Shown here in pieces: positions 1 to 13,500 of a DNA stretch of 64,000 nt. Within the stretch, counting starts at the first letter, position 1, and each line of letters begins with the position of its first letter. Made by a program: the position numbers and the translations under genes. The notes beneath the pieces were generated by a model. The model saw only the letters and a list, made by a program, of their open reading frames with translations, was not told the DNA's origin and ran no database searches. The stretch is from assembly GCA_023678885.1 (NCBI GenBank), contig CM043001.1, forward strand, positions 9,832,092 to 9,896,091, written 5' to 3'. The DNA comes from Pogostemon cablin (taxonomy: Eukaryota; Streptophyta; Magnoliopsida; Lamiales; Lamiaceae).

Positions 1-540
1 TTAACAGTTTTGACGTGGGCGATAAAGTTTTTCTGAAGCTACAAGGCTACCAGTAACAATCTCTTTACCTCAGTTTTCACGTGGGCGATAAAGTTATTCT
101 GAAGCTACAAGGCTACCGATAACAATCTCTTTACCTTAAGAAACTGCCAAACTGGCTTCAAAGTTTAATGGGCCGTTCAAGATCACAGTCAGGTGTGGGT
201 AGTGGCTTACTGCCAGAAATTTCCGGCTCCACCTATATTCACCGTCTTTCACGTGTCTCAGCTGATGTTAGTGGTGGAAAATCACACTCCAGAACTAGAA
301 AAGATCCTGTAATCCCGTTTAGTGCGGAAAAGATGACAGAGTCCCTCAGTGTTTAGAGCTGATGAAAAAGTTACATGGATGGATGTTGCAAATTTTGGTG
401 GCCAATATCCTAATTCTAGCATTGCTGACAATGCTGTTCCCAGCAAGGGAGAAGTTGATAGAGCCAATCAAGAGGGTCGTCCATACCATGTTTATTCTTG
501 CTGCAATCGTTCTTATCACCAATCCAGTGGATAATTAAAG
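1..540 (+). pseudogene. Ty3/gypsy integrase C-terminus and chromodomain relic
   Basis: A broken remnant of the end of a gypsy (chromovirus) polyprotein. Around 15-150 the reading frames give VGDKVFLKLQGYRQQSLY-like text, the linker after the integrase core. Near 165-290 a shifted frame gives FNGPFKI and PPIFTVFHVSQLM, the usual integrase tail. Near 349-530 another frame gives VTWMDVANFGGQYPNSSI, a chromodomain-like end matching the family pattern ATWed...FPnf.LeDk. At least two frameshifts and several stops separate these pieces, so nothing is translatable. It lies on the same strand as the helicase gene, upstream of its first visible exon, and most likely sits in a helicase intron. The family assignment is secure; the lineage within gypsy is inferred. 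Confidence 0.8.
11..137 (+). repeat. 66-bp direct tandem duplication in the gypsy relic
   Basis: The segment containing GTGGGCGATAAAG occurs at 15 and again at 81, with nearly identical sequence through CAATCTCTTTACCT. It duplicates the integrase-tail coding segment, so it arose after or during decay of the element. Confidence 0.85.
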
Positions 541-941
541 CTTATTTGGGGAAGAACAGAGCTCGCAAGAATTATGTTCATTCCATGTTCATAAACTAGC
601 TCCTTAGAATAAAAGATTATAAATAAGTGGGTAGAGTGGAGGAAGAAGAATCATTCCAGGAGAACTTTTGAATTTCAGTTGGCAATTTAGGTTGACGGGA
701 AACATCACGCTGCAATCTTTTTTTCCTTCCTACTAATATATCCATTTCAATTTACAATTCCACATCTTTACTCGTAATTTCAAAAATCACTTAACTCGCA
801 AATTTCATGTCATTTTCTTATCTTGCTATCATGCTGCATTTAAAATTGCCATGGCCTAAAAGAATTTTGCAGTCTTTATTTCTGCTTTATTTATTGGTCC
901 ATGTTTCCAATGATCAAGTTTTAATTTAATCAAATCTGCAG
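541..941. other. Probable intron with retrotransposon tail, no exon seen
   Basis: This AT-rich stretch follows the chromodomain relic and probably contains the non-coding tail of that element. No helicase exon preceding 942 was recognised. It ends with a pyrimidine-poor but acceptable acceptor, AAATCTGCAG, at 941. Confidence 0.5.
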
Positions 942-1025
942 GTTGGTGCCATTGAAGGAGATGAAGAGTTGACTTCTCTTGGCTATCATCTGGCTAAACT
1001 CCTAGTGTATTTACTGATTGGAAAG
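942..1025 (+). CDS. Helicase exon (HA2 domain, part 1)
   Basis: 28 codons beginning VGAIEGDEELTSLGYHLAK and ending LLIGK. This matches the HA2 start of plant DExH helicases (VGAlEgdEELTpLGhHLAKLPVDvLIGK). The conserved P and D of LPVD are L and Y here, and the conserved H of GHH is Y. The acceptor is AG at 940-941. The donor is GC rather than GT (AAAG|GCATGC), with no GT close by that would keep the frame. Confidence 0.85.
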
Positions 1026-4000
1026 GCATGCTTTACATTAATACACTTTCATATCAGTATCTAGCTTTTTAAGGGTTTCCAATATTACAGGTTTATCTTA
1101 CCTGTTTCTTTTTTTTTTCCTTTTTATTTTAAGATATGAAACTGAATGACATCTTATTTATAAAAAAATTACAGTACGAGAGACAAATATCTCTTTAAAA
1201 AATAATCTGAAACATAAATAAAGGACGACTCTTGACTTATACAATGCTAGAGACAAAAACTCCCTGAACTCTTTATTACTAGTCATCTGCGAAACTTAAC
1301 CTTACTCCTCTTATGGTTCGTCTATCTTCAGTAATTCTGTTGTTTCTTTTTATTATGGTGCACTAGCTTTTTGGCTATTCTGAAAGCAGTTGTCACTAAA
1401 CATCTTAACTGTGTTCTTTGTCTCAACCTTATGTTCCATTAATAGTCTTTGAAGCCACATTTTGTCTCAAATTAATAAGGTAATGGCACAGTATTCTGAT
1501 TCTGCTCAACTGCTAAAGTCTACTGATTGCCTTTTACTTTTCCTAGTGATGGTTACTCCAGACGTATGAGTCAACTCTTCTGCCCAACGAGCGTCAGTGT
1601 AGATTTCCACCTCATGTTTTTTAGTTTCCTTGAAGAGTAAACCATGTCCAGGAGTTGTCTTTATATATCTCAAAATTTTGTTCACTTCATCTGGATTCTC
1701 ATTTGGAATATTCGTATGTAGACTTACCACACCAACTGATTATGAAGTGTCAAGTCTAGTGTGAGATAGGTAAATGAGTTTACCAACAAACCTTTGAGAT
1801 CTTCCCTCGTGAACTAGACTGCTTCCTTCACTTCTGCTTGGTTTATAATTATGATCCATAGGTGCCTCAGAAGGTACTCTAGAGGAAACTAGCCCATAAA
1901 AACAATTTTGGACTAACAACTATTATTTATTCACTTATTCTATGCTAATCTAATCTTTTGTTTGATACGCAGATGATATTATATGGTGCAATATTTGGTT
2001 GTTTGTCACCCATCCTTACCATTTCAGCATTTTTGAGCTATAAGTCACCATTTGTGTATCCAAAAGATGAGGTTTGTGGTTAGCTTTTTTCTTTCCTATC
2101 TAATTATTCTGGAGCGTTGATTGATATTATATACTGTGTGATTTGCAGAGAGAAAATGCTGAAAGAGCAAAGTTATCATTGTTGGCTGATCAAACTGGTG
2201 ATTCAACTGTTGCATCTGATGGTAGCCGGCAATCAGATCATCTAGTAATGTTGATTGCATATATAAAATGGGATAAAATCTTGAGTATGGTGAGTTTGTT
2301 ACTGGATGATTTGACACACTTAATAAAAGAAACTTCACCACTTAGTAGAATAAAATCATATGAAGAAATTTAGGGATGTGATCATTTTATGGAATAAAAG
2401 TTGAATAAAACATTATTGCACATCTACTGCTAGTGCTTGTACGCTACATGTTTGGAAAATATTCCTTTATTTAATATTATGACCTTCAATATAGGATTAT
2501 TTAAAGCTACATGCATAAAAGGGGTATTTGAAAAAATTGTAATAAGAATAGTTGGAAACTTACTTTATCTAGACTTTCTTAATTAAGAGTAAAAGAAAAA
2601 CAGCTCTTAAAGTAATTCTGAATAACCTTCAGCGAAAGAATTAGTAACAATAAACTTTTATTGAACCATGTATAAACATAGAGTATAAGTTCAAATTTTT
2701 ATAAAAACTAAAACTTAGATTCAAAATAGTTTAATAGTTTTTATTAATATTGAATTATGCATCATCCGACCCGGCTAAATCAACTCCTCCATCTGAAAAT
2801 TAGAATTTAAAGTTGGGGTGAGCAATCATGACTTAGTCGGGACTTGTTTAAGTGCATAATATTCTAATAGGTCTTCGGACCTCCTATGATGCTATTAGGT
2901 CTTCAGATCCTACTTTGCTAATAAATCTTCAAATCTCTCTATGCATGATATCATAAATTCACATTTATAGCTTGTTGACCATGAGTTACGTATTTTAAAG
3001 ACAAACCAAACAAATCCCCACCTTGTTATCATAAATAGACTCTTCAAGTATTGATGCATGATCCATCTTTGACTAATTCAATGCTCTCTTTGCCTAGTAC
3101 ACTATGGAATAGAATATATAACTTAGATCCTAGTCTTATAAAAGTTAATACTGCTAGTAGAAGTTGTTCTAAAAAGGATTTGAATATAGGTTGAGAAATT
3201 GAGTTTTAAAAATAATAACATGGAAGCTGGAAGTTTAAATTAAAGAGGCTGGGAATTGAAATTAAATTTTCTAGAAAATTATTAATTATGGCTAAAAAAT
3301 CATTGGGTTTGCTGGAAAATAATAAAGATGTTAAAAAGATAAAAAAAAAAACTGAAGTATATGGAAGAAGGATAAAGGTTGGAGTTTTACCTTGTGTTTT
3401 ATATATATGCAATGGTTTAGGAAGATTAGGGCATCACAATGTGATAAGGAAGGTAATTTTATTATTAAGGAAAGAAATCAATTGTTGCCATAAATAAAGC
3501 TAAAAGCTTTTGGAAAGTTTTCCCCAAGTATGAAATGTGCTGACATCATTACTCCCAAGAGTTTACTTGATTTTCGACACTGGGCTTGAATTTATGGGCT
3601 TTATATGGCTAAGTGGACTTAAAGAGTATTAATAAGGAATTTAAAATCCTAGGAAGGCCCTATGTCTTAAATAATGAAGTAATGATAATATTTATAACTA
3701 ATTAGTTAATTATGGAGTGTTACAGGTGTTCTTCGTGTCACCCAAATTGCAGTGACTTACTTTTCATGATAAACTAATTGAGATGTTAGATGGCATCCTT
3801 AATGCTGGTCATAACACCTATTAGATTTGAATTGTATATCTTGGAACCACATTCTCATTACATCCTCAGAGTTAAGAATGTAGAAGACTATATTTTGTTA
3901 CATAAATACGATTGTCAATGGGTTATATCGCATGTTCATTTGAGTTGTCATGCTCATGGATTAAAAGAATACAATGTATAAACTATAAATTAGGCAAATT

Positions 4001-7000
4001 CATGGAGAGGCTATCATCTCCTATTTGTACACATAACTATATTGTTATCTTAGTGGGGGTTTATTCGGTTGTGGGGAGGGGAATGCCGGAATGGTTTTTT
4101 TTTTCCTTTTTCCAAATCAACCATTTTCCCCCTCAAATTGGGGTTATCACAGTCATTCCTGTCCTTTTCCTTTCCCATTATCCCTTCATTCCTCCTAAAT
4201 TTATGAAACACCCCCCTTAGAGTTGAGAAACTTCTGGTGCAGCAGTACATCAGCCTTACTTGACAATATATCAACCGCCCATGAGATTTTAATACTTAAG
4301 TTATTTTAGTAGACCTTGAAATGCTTGGATATTGTAATATAAAATAAGTTCATAACTGTTTCGTCTGCTATTTTTTCCCTGGTATCCTCGCTAGATTATG
4401 CTCCTCTAGATAATTTGACTGGCATGCTGTACAAGAAACTCGACGTAATTGCTTAAGAGTATATTTAATGGCTATAATATTGTTTTATTGGTTATATATT
4501 ACTATTTAGCAACTCCGGGAAAGCTCTATTAAAATAACCAACTGTTTTGCTACTGTAGGAAGGAGCTAAAGCTGCTCAACGTTTTTGCAGTTCCCATTTC
4601 TTAAGTTCCTCTGTCATGTACATGATTAGGTATGATGTTTATCTCATCTCTGTTGATTTTATCTGTTATGGCTATGATTTGTTGAAATATGCTCGAAAGA
4701 TCTAGTCTGCATTTTCTTCATTTGTGATTGAAATATTTAATCCGCTTTCTAATTTTTAAGTGTAACTTAGTGTGAATTTTCTATTAGAAATAACTAAGAA
4801 ATAGATTCAAATAGCATTGTTTAAGAAATAGATTCAAATAGCATTGTTTAAGTTTAAGTCTGTCAGTGGGCTAATAAATATTCCCAAGGTATGTCTAAGT
4901 TTAATAACCAATTTCTTATGAGCCATTTCAGCTCTTAATTTGTGAATGTTTAATGTATTACAGATGGTAATTGAATGTACTTGCTTTATGGAACTTAAAT
5001 AGATTCAAATAGCATTGTTTTATAGAGTTATACTGGTAAATTTTGTATTCGAAATGATTTAAATGTTCACCACAGATGATTAAAGATAATTCCTCTTTGT
5101 AACAAAAGAGCCATATACCTAATCAAAAGAAAAAGGAAATTCTAGCTAATATAATCAAAATATGACAAAAACCAAGAGGTTATCTTGGTTCCTTGGTAGT
5201 TCCAGTTGCCCTCAAATATCTACATAAGATATAAAGGCTATTAGATTAGAATTGATTTGTGCTTCCACCCCCCATGCCCCCTTAACAACATACTGAAGAA
5301 TTCTTTAGGAGCTAAACTTGATTGTGGCCAAGGGTCCACTAGTTGATGAGTATGTGAACATTCCGTTGAACTTGGGCTTTTTTTGAGTGGACTCCGTAAT
5401 GATATCCGGATGAGCGTCTGTTCTAAGATATGGATGAAATCAGCTTTACGATGCATCTAGAATGAGAAATTTTTTTTGAGTGGACTCCGTAATGATATCC
5501 GGATGAGCGTCTGTTCTAAGATATGGATGAAATCAGCTTTACGATGCATCTAGAATGAGAAATTGAGCATGAGATTGACGCGTTTCTACCTCTTCAAGTG
5601 ATTGTGCTCCTCCTTAGCTATTCCGCTCCAATTTCTTGGAAACATCATCGGGGTTTTATGTCCTATTCCATTAGCGCCCTATTAATGCCTAGGGCTAGGT
5701 CCTTCCCACACAGGCCACTTCACATATTTATGGGTGTGTCTCTACTAGTATCAAACTGGCACATTTTGATAACTTGCGTTCCAAAAGAAATTCTGTAATG
5801 ACCCGGCTTCGGATAGAAATTCCCATGACATATTGTTATTAATAAAATTCTATAAAAGAAAATATAAATGTTCATAAACAAAAAATGTTTGCAGCTTTGT
5901 AAATTATTCTATTAATAAACTTGTTTCCCTTTTTAAAATATGAAAAATAAATATCTAAATTTCTAAAAATTTAAAATAACTTCTATGATTTACTTAGGAA
6001 AGAAAATGATTTCTCCACTTGCCACAAGTATAAATAGGGGACTCAATTGTGTAATTTAATACCGTTAAATAGCAAATGAACTAATTTAAGGTAAAAGAAA
6101 ATTTTGATATTTAATTATTTGAGAAAATCTTTATAAAAATAAACTATATTAATAAAATGATTAAATGATAAAGCACACGTCGTGGCAACAATTTTAAGAA
6201 GAATCAAATTATGATTTGAAATTCGTAAAACATACTGAGCTGTCGTGAAAAATACCTGAAAGTTCAAGATAAAATATGCATAAAAGTCTACGGGTCAGGT
6301 CCAATACTAAATCTATTTAGAGAATAAAAATATCAATTCTTCAACTAACATTTTTAGAAAATAATCAAAAACCTTTACCTAGCATCCTTTAAAGAAATAT
6401 ATAACTTTTATTACAGATAAGCATTTAGTTTATTTACTTAATTAAAGATATTATACCATATAACTAATAAAGGAAACTTACAGGATCTATATTAAGCTGT
6501 AGATTTCTTTTATTCTATCAACAGCAACAAAAACTACGTGTCATGTAACTCAATCTTTAAGACAAATTGATGGAATAATAATTAAACATAGAATAATAGG
6601 CAATTAAACCAAAGTTAAACAAACTTCTAGCCCTGTTGTCTCAACCAGCAACGTTCCCAAGAAATAAATAAAATCTTTGAGATGCTGTCCACATTAAAAA
6701 TCAAAATAGACCAAACTATAAATATCCAAATCCTTAAACATGACAGTCATGAAGACATTTCTTGCAAATACTCTTAAATAAGATGTTTCGCTTATTTTAA
6801 AAGAATATAAAAATAAAACGAGCACTTGAACTCCACCAATCATACCTCGTCTTGCTCCTCAACCTGTGAAAATGATTTTATTAAAAGGGGTGAGTAAACA
6901 ATGACTCAGTGGGAAAAATATTCGTCTACCATAATATGCACACATATTCACATAAACGTAATCATACACCATGACATATTCTATGATTGTGATGATCGAT

Positions 7001-10000
7001 CATGGAACTCTGCGGGCGTTATATGAGGACCAATTAAGAATCCCGACACCTGAAAGTGCCCTGGTTTATATAACTGTGATAGCACTTCAAGAGTGCTCTA
7101 TGACTGTGAGACTATGAAATAATTCAGTAAATGTAAACATGTAAGCACATACAGTAGACAAAGGTTTTAGAATTCCCCAATGCAGAATAGTTGGAAACTG
7201 ATGAAATGCATGAAACATGATGCAGTGAAAGGCCAAATCCTTCTTAATCCTCACTTGAAAGTGATGATAAAATTTGAGATTTAATTTGGTGAAATCAGAC
7301 TGATGCTTAGGTGTTATGAAAAAAAAATGATAAGTCCAATATATATGAGTCATAGAGATGAGATAAAAATCAGCGTTGAGAAAATTGTGGACTTGGAGGC
7401 GTTTGAAAAATACTAAAATGAGGGACGCGATAAAATCAGGATTTAAAATTAAATGGATAAGATGAAATAGTTCATGATAATAATTAATCATTAAACGAAA
7501 ATATGCCTGATTTATTAATAGCGTGAAATAATAAAAATGTAAAATTTCTTGGGTTATCACAAATTCTGCTTTGCTGTGGTTCCAAAAGAAATTTCTTTTC
7601 CCAAAGAAATTCAGCTGATGAACCACTTTCATTACTTGGATCTATGTGCCCTTGGCTTATAAGGATTTCAAAAGCAAGCGTGCCTTTGAATCAGGATTCT
7701 GCACAGCAATGCCTTCTGGTATGTTCCTGATGCTCTCTTCTAGTTTACCATGTACGAATACTATGGTCACATTCATTTGATGAAGCTAATGATTATAATG
7801 AGCCACTAATGATGGTAAAATTCCGATAGAGCAGTGCTTAAATACAGGTTGGAATATTTCATTGTAGTCAAATCCTTCATTTTGAGAAAATCCCAATCTG
7901 ATGCCACCTACTTTCCAAGTATCTGCTTTCTTTTAGTAAACCCACTTGCATCTCACCAATTTCTGAGACTTTGGTTAGTTTACAGTCTGCCAGGTAACAT
8001 TCTTGTTTAATGATTGCAGTTCTTCTTTCATAGAAAACATCATAGTTGTTAAAGGCGCGCCTCAGGCGACGCGCCAAAACGCCTGGGTTTCGAGGTTTTT
8101 GGGGGGTTTTGGCCAATGTTAAAAAAACCCTCGCTTTATGCGCCTTTATGCGCGTTTTGTGAGAGGAAGGCGCGCCTCTGGTACAACAAGCTTCTAATGG
8201 GATTTTTCTTAAAGTTGTTACTTTAGAACCACAACTTTATAAGTTAAATGACACTTTTATTTATATATAATAGTTAGGTTTTGGTGTTTGGTACTTCATT
8301 TAATTTCAAATTTGGAATTCAAAAGCTAGGGTTTTGAGAGAGGAGAGCTCCCAGCCTCTTCTTTTTCAAATTTGGAATTCAAAAGCTAGGGTTTTGAGAG
8401 AGGAGAGCTCCCAGCCTCTTCTTTGCCGCCAGCTGCCGCCGGCCAGTTTTTTTTTTTTCTTTCTTTCTTTTTTTTTTCCTGTTATTTCTCTTTTTTTTTT
8501 CAGTTCTGATTTTCATTTTCTAACTTTAAAAAATAAAAATAAGTAATTTTTTTTTTGAATAAAACCTTACAAGAAATTTGATTGGAGATTTTTGGCTAAA
8601 ACTTATTTTATTCATGAAATTTCAATATTAGTTATGAACTTATGATGTTTAGACTTCAATAAAGCTATAGTTTCAAATTTCATGTAAAATTATTTATTAT
8701 ACATCAATATTGATTAAAGGAAAGGGTGTGAAAGGCTCCTCCTTAAGGCTTGAAGATGAAGATACCAGTTCTAAGTTTGGCGAGGATGATGAAGAGGAAG
8801 ATTTTAATGAACATAATGATCATTTTGATGAGGAGAATGAAGATTAACCACAAACCATGACTTTTTTAGCTCATTGAGTCTTTGGACATTTGATATTTTC
8901 TTAAACTTGATGGTTTTTACTTATTTGCTTGAATTATGAAGCTGATTATGACATTATGTATGAGTTTTAAAATTGTCATTATTGTTATTTATGAGTTATT
9001 ATGTGTTATTAATTGATATTTTGTGATTTTGATCTTTATTTAGTTGGGCAATTATATGTAAAGTTGGATATATTAATGTATATATGGTGTAGAGTATTTT
9101 GTACCTCAGGCGCGCGCCTAAGGCGCAAGGGTAATTGCTTCATTGTATGTTCTTGGTTCATAGGCTTCAACATTTGTAGCAGTATATAAAGAAAAAGAAA
9201 CTATGTTTTAGTTGATGGTTGTTGAGTGATAGAGTGATAGAGTCCTTGCTTCCATACAGTAAAGTATCCTTGAAGTTCTCTTCAGAGATTTTGGAAAAAC
9301 AGACAAGATAATCAAAGCTTTATTAAGTTTAACATCTATCTTCTCCATCATTAATGATCTTATTGAAGCCATCCATCTGATGAAATACTGATCTCTCTTC
9401 AATCATCTTGAAAGAGTATAACTTCTGCAAGTACAATCGATTTGCAAGGCTCTTTACAAGTATAAGCTGTACAGCTTGCTCCATACCCCTATAATAGTTG
9501 TTTCTTTAGCATCAGCCAATCCTTGCTGCACCAGTAGAGATTTCATCTTTAACTTCCACAATCCAAAATCAGACTTCTCAATGAACTTTTTCAATATCGT
9601 ACTTTGTTGAAACCATCTTGTTCTTCCTTGATTTCCCATGGACATCGCATGTAGTTCTGAATCAAGCTTCAATTAACAAGAAGTCAATACAATATTGACT
9701 CGCATATAATAATAAATTAAATGAAAAATGGATCATGAACTTAAGGAATTAGAGTGATTTGATCCATAGGATCTACGTCCACTTGAGATGAGAAGATTTT
9801 CTTATTGCTGAGAGTGATTAATAGACAAGAAAAACACAAGTGTTAGCCAGATATGCACTGAAACACTTCAAAACAGAAACTGAGCAAAAAACTGTAACTT
9901 GAGGTGGGAGAAAAGGTTTCCTTAAGTTTTGTACATACAGACAAGCATCCAAAATAAAATTTGCAGTTACTTGAGATTGGCGTGGTAATATGTTATAATT

Positions 10001-10469
10001 ACTGCGGAGTTAAGTTGTGCTTGTCTCTATGCGATTTATATATTTCCTTTTTATTTTAATTTTATTTAATTTCATTTTTTAATGATATTAATTATTAAAT
10101 TTTTATTTATTTAATTCTTATTTGATTTAAATTACTTTTGGAATCAATTTGGGATTTTGTAGCATGGTATTTATAAATGAATGTCATACTCTACTTGTGC
10201 CCCCATGGCAACTTGATAAGACACACCTATATTGCAGATATCTTAGCAAATTCACCTTATTTTTTGTGAATTTTATGAACCGAAGATTAACAAACTACTT
10301 ATTAGTTAATTATATCTCCTTGTCAATTTATATATTATATTAGCTGAAGGTATGGCTTTTTAAGGTTTTTTTCTTCTAGTTTTATAACATATGAGAAGAG
10401 AGAGGGGGACGGGGAAGAGATGGAGCAATAAGAACCCAAAATTGGGTAAATCAATAAAATTTAATATGT

Positions 10470-10501
<32 letters not shown>

Positions 10502-13500
10502 CGAGGTAATGATAACCCAACATTGGGTTTCTTTAAAACCGAACTTGGCAAAAATTTCTAGTAATTTTGTACATGTTCATATATTCAGAGATTATTATTG
10601 TTAATGTGTTGAGTTTGGCCCAATGATTAAGACCTAACCTTTGCTTCTACATCATATTTTTGACCATGAACTGTTTTCCTTACTTTGTTTGTCTGTCAAA
10701 CTATTCTAAGTAGAAGTTTTTACAGCGGGTTGGCCGGAAAAAGAAAGAAATGCTTGACAATTGGCTCTCAGACTCCTCCCAGCAATTTAATCAGTACTCG
10801 CATCATTCGGTAGTGGTGAAGGTAGAAGTTAAATCCCTGTTATACTCAGGAGTTTTTTACGTGTCAGTATTTGTTGCACATTGAAGATGCTGTTATTTCT
10901 CACAATTTGCTGGGAAATATATAATATTGATTTGAGGTGCTGCATTAGAGCATTGTCTTAATTTTTCTATATTTTTCATGTTTTTTATTCCGAAGTATAT
11001 TTTGAGCATAAAAAACATTAACTCTCTAGAACTGCTATCATAATCAGAGAACACTATTCTGAATTTGAAACTTACATGTTTTCAAAAATCTGCAATAATG
11101 TTTGCATAACTGTACCTTCTTACAAAAGTTGTGCTATAAATTATCTTTCATCGTATTTTGTTACGTTTCTGGTAGATTTAGCATTACAAGTAGATGTCAA
11201 TTAATTCCTCCGAAATACATTATTAAGAATGCTCATTGTTCTTAGTAAGAGTTCTTGGAGAAATTAGTAGTAATATTTTTCTTCTGTTTTCCTAATGTTA
11301 AACTTCATCAAGTTTCTGTACTGGTTATTCTCTTAATTTTTTTCAATGAACATATACAGGCAATACTATGTGCGGGTCTGTATCCAAATGTAGCCACCAT
11401 TGAGTGTGGAAATACAGGGACTCGTCCCGTATGGCATGATGGAAAAAGAGAAGTTTACATACATCCATCTTCTATTAACAGTAACCATAAAGCTTTTCAG
11501 TATCCATTTCTAGTCTTTCTTGAAAAGGTACAAAAGCTGCTTGCGAATATCAGTTCTGCATGCCTGCAATTATGCAAGTCTTATCCGTGCTACTCATAAA
11601 AAAGGGATTATGTTTAAACTAAGCCCTTGCTTGAAGATGATCTGTTTAATTCAAATTTGGTGACCTGATGATATTTGGAATTTTTTGTCATCATCTGATG
11701 TTAGTTGGCATAAGTTGGTGATACTGGAAAATTACTTCTGCAAGAATTCCATTTTTTGTTCTTACTTACTGCCTAGTCAGAGTACTTGTGAGTTGTGACT
11801 TTTGACACTACTGAGCAAGAATACTGTGGAATCATTCGACAAATTTCTCAAAACTGTACTTAAATTTATACTTTAGAAAGTCATATCTTTTGGCAATAAA
11901 CGAGGAAGTTTAGGAATGATAAAACCATAAATTACCTAGGATTTTCCCCTGATTTATGCTCTCCTACTCTGAAAAAGTCGGTTCAAAAAAAAAAAGAAGG
12001 GAAATGATGCAACCAGGAATATTTAAATATATAGGTAAAGCAGAAAATGAGAGAAAGAAATCTTTGAAGAGTTGGAAATTAAAATAATTCCTCGATAATC
12101 GATATGCCAAATTTTTTTCCTGGTCTTTCCTGAGACAATTTTCTTGATTGTACATGTGAAACAGCATTTTTTTCCCCCCCTATTTTGGTTGATCACATGT
12201 GTGCTTAAAATTCAACTGCTGTGCGCATGGTGCACCTGGATGATTTTAACTGTTAGATTAAATTTTAATATGATCACCATCATCAAAACAAATAAAATAA
12301 TTAAATTTTTAAAAAAATAACTACCCACTACACCCTTTTTTTAACTCATTAACCTCCAGGCGCACCGCAGAATCACCCTAAAATTGATGGTGAGATTAAC
12401 CACAAATGGCAGAAGTGAAATTTTGAAGAATGTTGTAGTTATGTGAATGCAAGGTTTATTATCCTTCAGTTTATTATCCTTCATTTCTGCATGCCTGCAA
12501 TTATATAGACTAACATACAGAAAACCTATACATAGGTATATATGCAAAGTTATGAACTCTTGTTTTATTTTTTCAGTTCATCAGTTATATATTCTCCTAA
12601 GGTCATAAATTATGTTTGTAATCTTATTTATACAATTTCAGGTTGAGACAACTAAAGTGTTCCTTCGAGACACGACTATCGTCTCGCCCTACTCAATCAT
12701 GTTGTTTGGTGGATCTATAAATGTTCAGCATCAAGTATCCTTCTTTCACCCTTAAAAATTTTCTATTTTTATTTTTTCTCGTATTTGATTTGTTGATATT
12801 TTTCATTGAATTAAAAAGTTAACTATATGTTCTGTTATTGATTATTCCTCTTGAATTTCAGAGTGGATTAATTATTGTAGACAATTGGCTGAAAATGGCA
12901 GCGCCGGCACAAATTGGTGTCCTCTTTAAAGAACTCCGGTTTACTCTTCATTCTATTTTGAAGGAGCTTATTCGCAATCCAGAGGTAAGATATTTTGATT
13001 TCATTGATAAAAGATTGTTCTTCACGTTTATCTATCTTCTAAATTTATTCATACTTCATGCGTATAGATGAGGGAAGAGTCGCTGTTAACTATCTTCTAA
13101 ATTTATTCATACTTCATGCGTATAGATGAGGGAAGAGTCGCTGTTAACTAATTGAAAGTGTATAACAACTTTTAAAAATTAGGAGTACTTCAAGAAGGGA
13201 TAACTGGGAAATTCATGGGAGATGCGCCTCTTAAGGTGAATAAAGGCGCACGGATTCCCTTGGACTTGAACCTCCTCGCCTCTGCGCCTCAGGCACATAT
13301 GAGGCTCAATTCTAACAACCATGACAATTGATATGATAGAGCACTGTGGTTTTCCACGAGTCAGAGAATTAAAAAAATGTATACTTGTGAGCTGAAAGCT
13401 AAATTTTAATGAAAATAGTAACATCCCAAAATTTTGTGAACTATTTACAGAGATAAAAAATAATATAGGTAAATTAATAAAAAATAAAAAAAGATCAAAT

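Larger units (their letters stand above)
8045..9140 (+). mobile_element. hAT-like DNA element with CpG-rich GGCGC ends, inserted in copia G
   Basis: The insertion splits copia G between the linker EPRTYNEAI (right) and MKEELQSL (left). Both ends are strikingly CpG-rich: AAAGGCGCGCCTCAGGCG on the left and GCGCGCCTAAGGCGCAAGGG on the right. The inner left segment AGGCGCGCCTCTGGTACAA (about 8168-8188) is inverted near 9098-9118. A weak 8-bp target duplication, TAGTTGTT/TAATTGCT (6 of 8), would fit hAT. The interior keeps only an acidic C-terminal reading frame and a 60-bp duplication, so this is a deleted, non-autonomous copy. The boundary in copia G is solid; the superfamily is inferred. Confidence 0.6.
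4630..10725 (+). other. Very large helicase intron(s) filled with transposon relics; expected exon not found
   Basis: Six kilobases separate two recognisable exons whose phases are incompatible. The family protein has about 20-25 residues here (DMRxQFGTLLADIGL and following) that I could not find in any frame. The interval contains short tandem duplications, LTR-like sequence, a copia relic split by a hAT-like insertion, and a GA microsatellite. If the exon has been lost, the transcript would be frameshifted. Confidence 0.65.

Noticed and set aside
3790..4220. Two overlapping open frames in the helicase intron
   Set aside because: No motifs, and they lie between well-supported exons in AT-rich sequence with a poly-T run.
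4970..4990. TTACAG followed by an ATG as a possible missing helicase exon
   Set aside because: The following codons do not resemble the expected DMRxQFGTLLADIGL segment and soon hit non-coding repeats.
7087..7632. 181-codon open frame on the minus strand
   Set aside because: The composition is what AT-rich DNA gives on translation (F, L, I, H, Y), no domain or motif is visible, and it lies in LTR-like intronic sequence.
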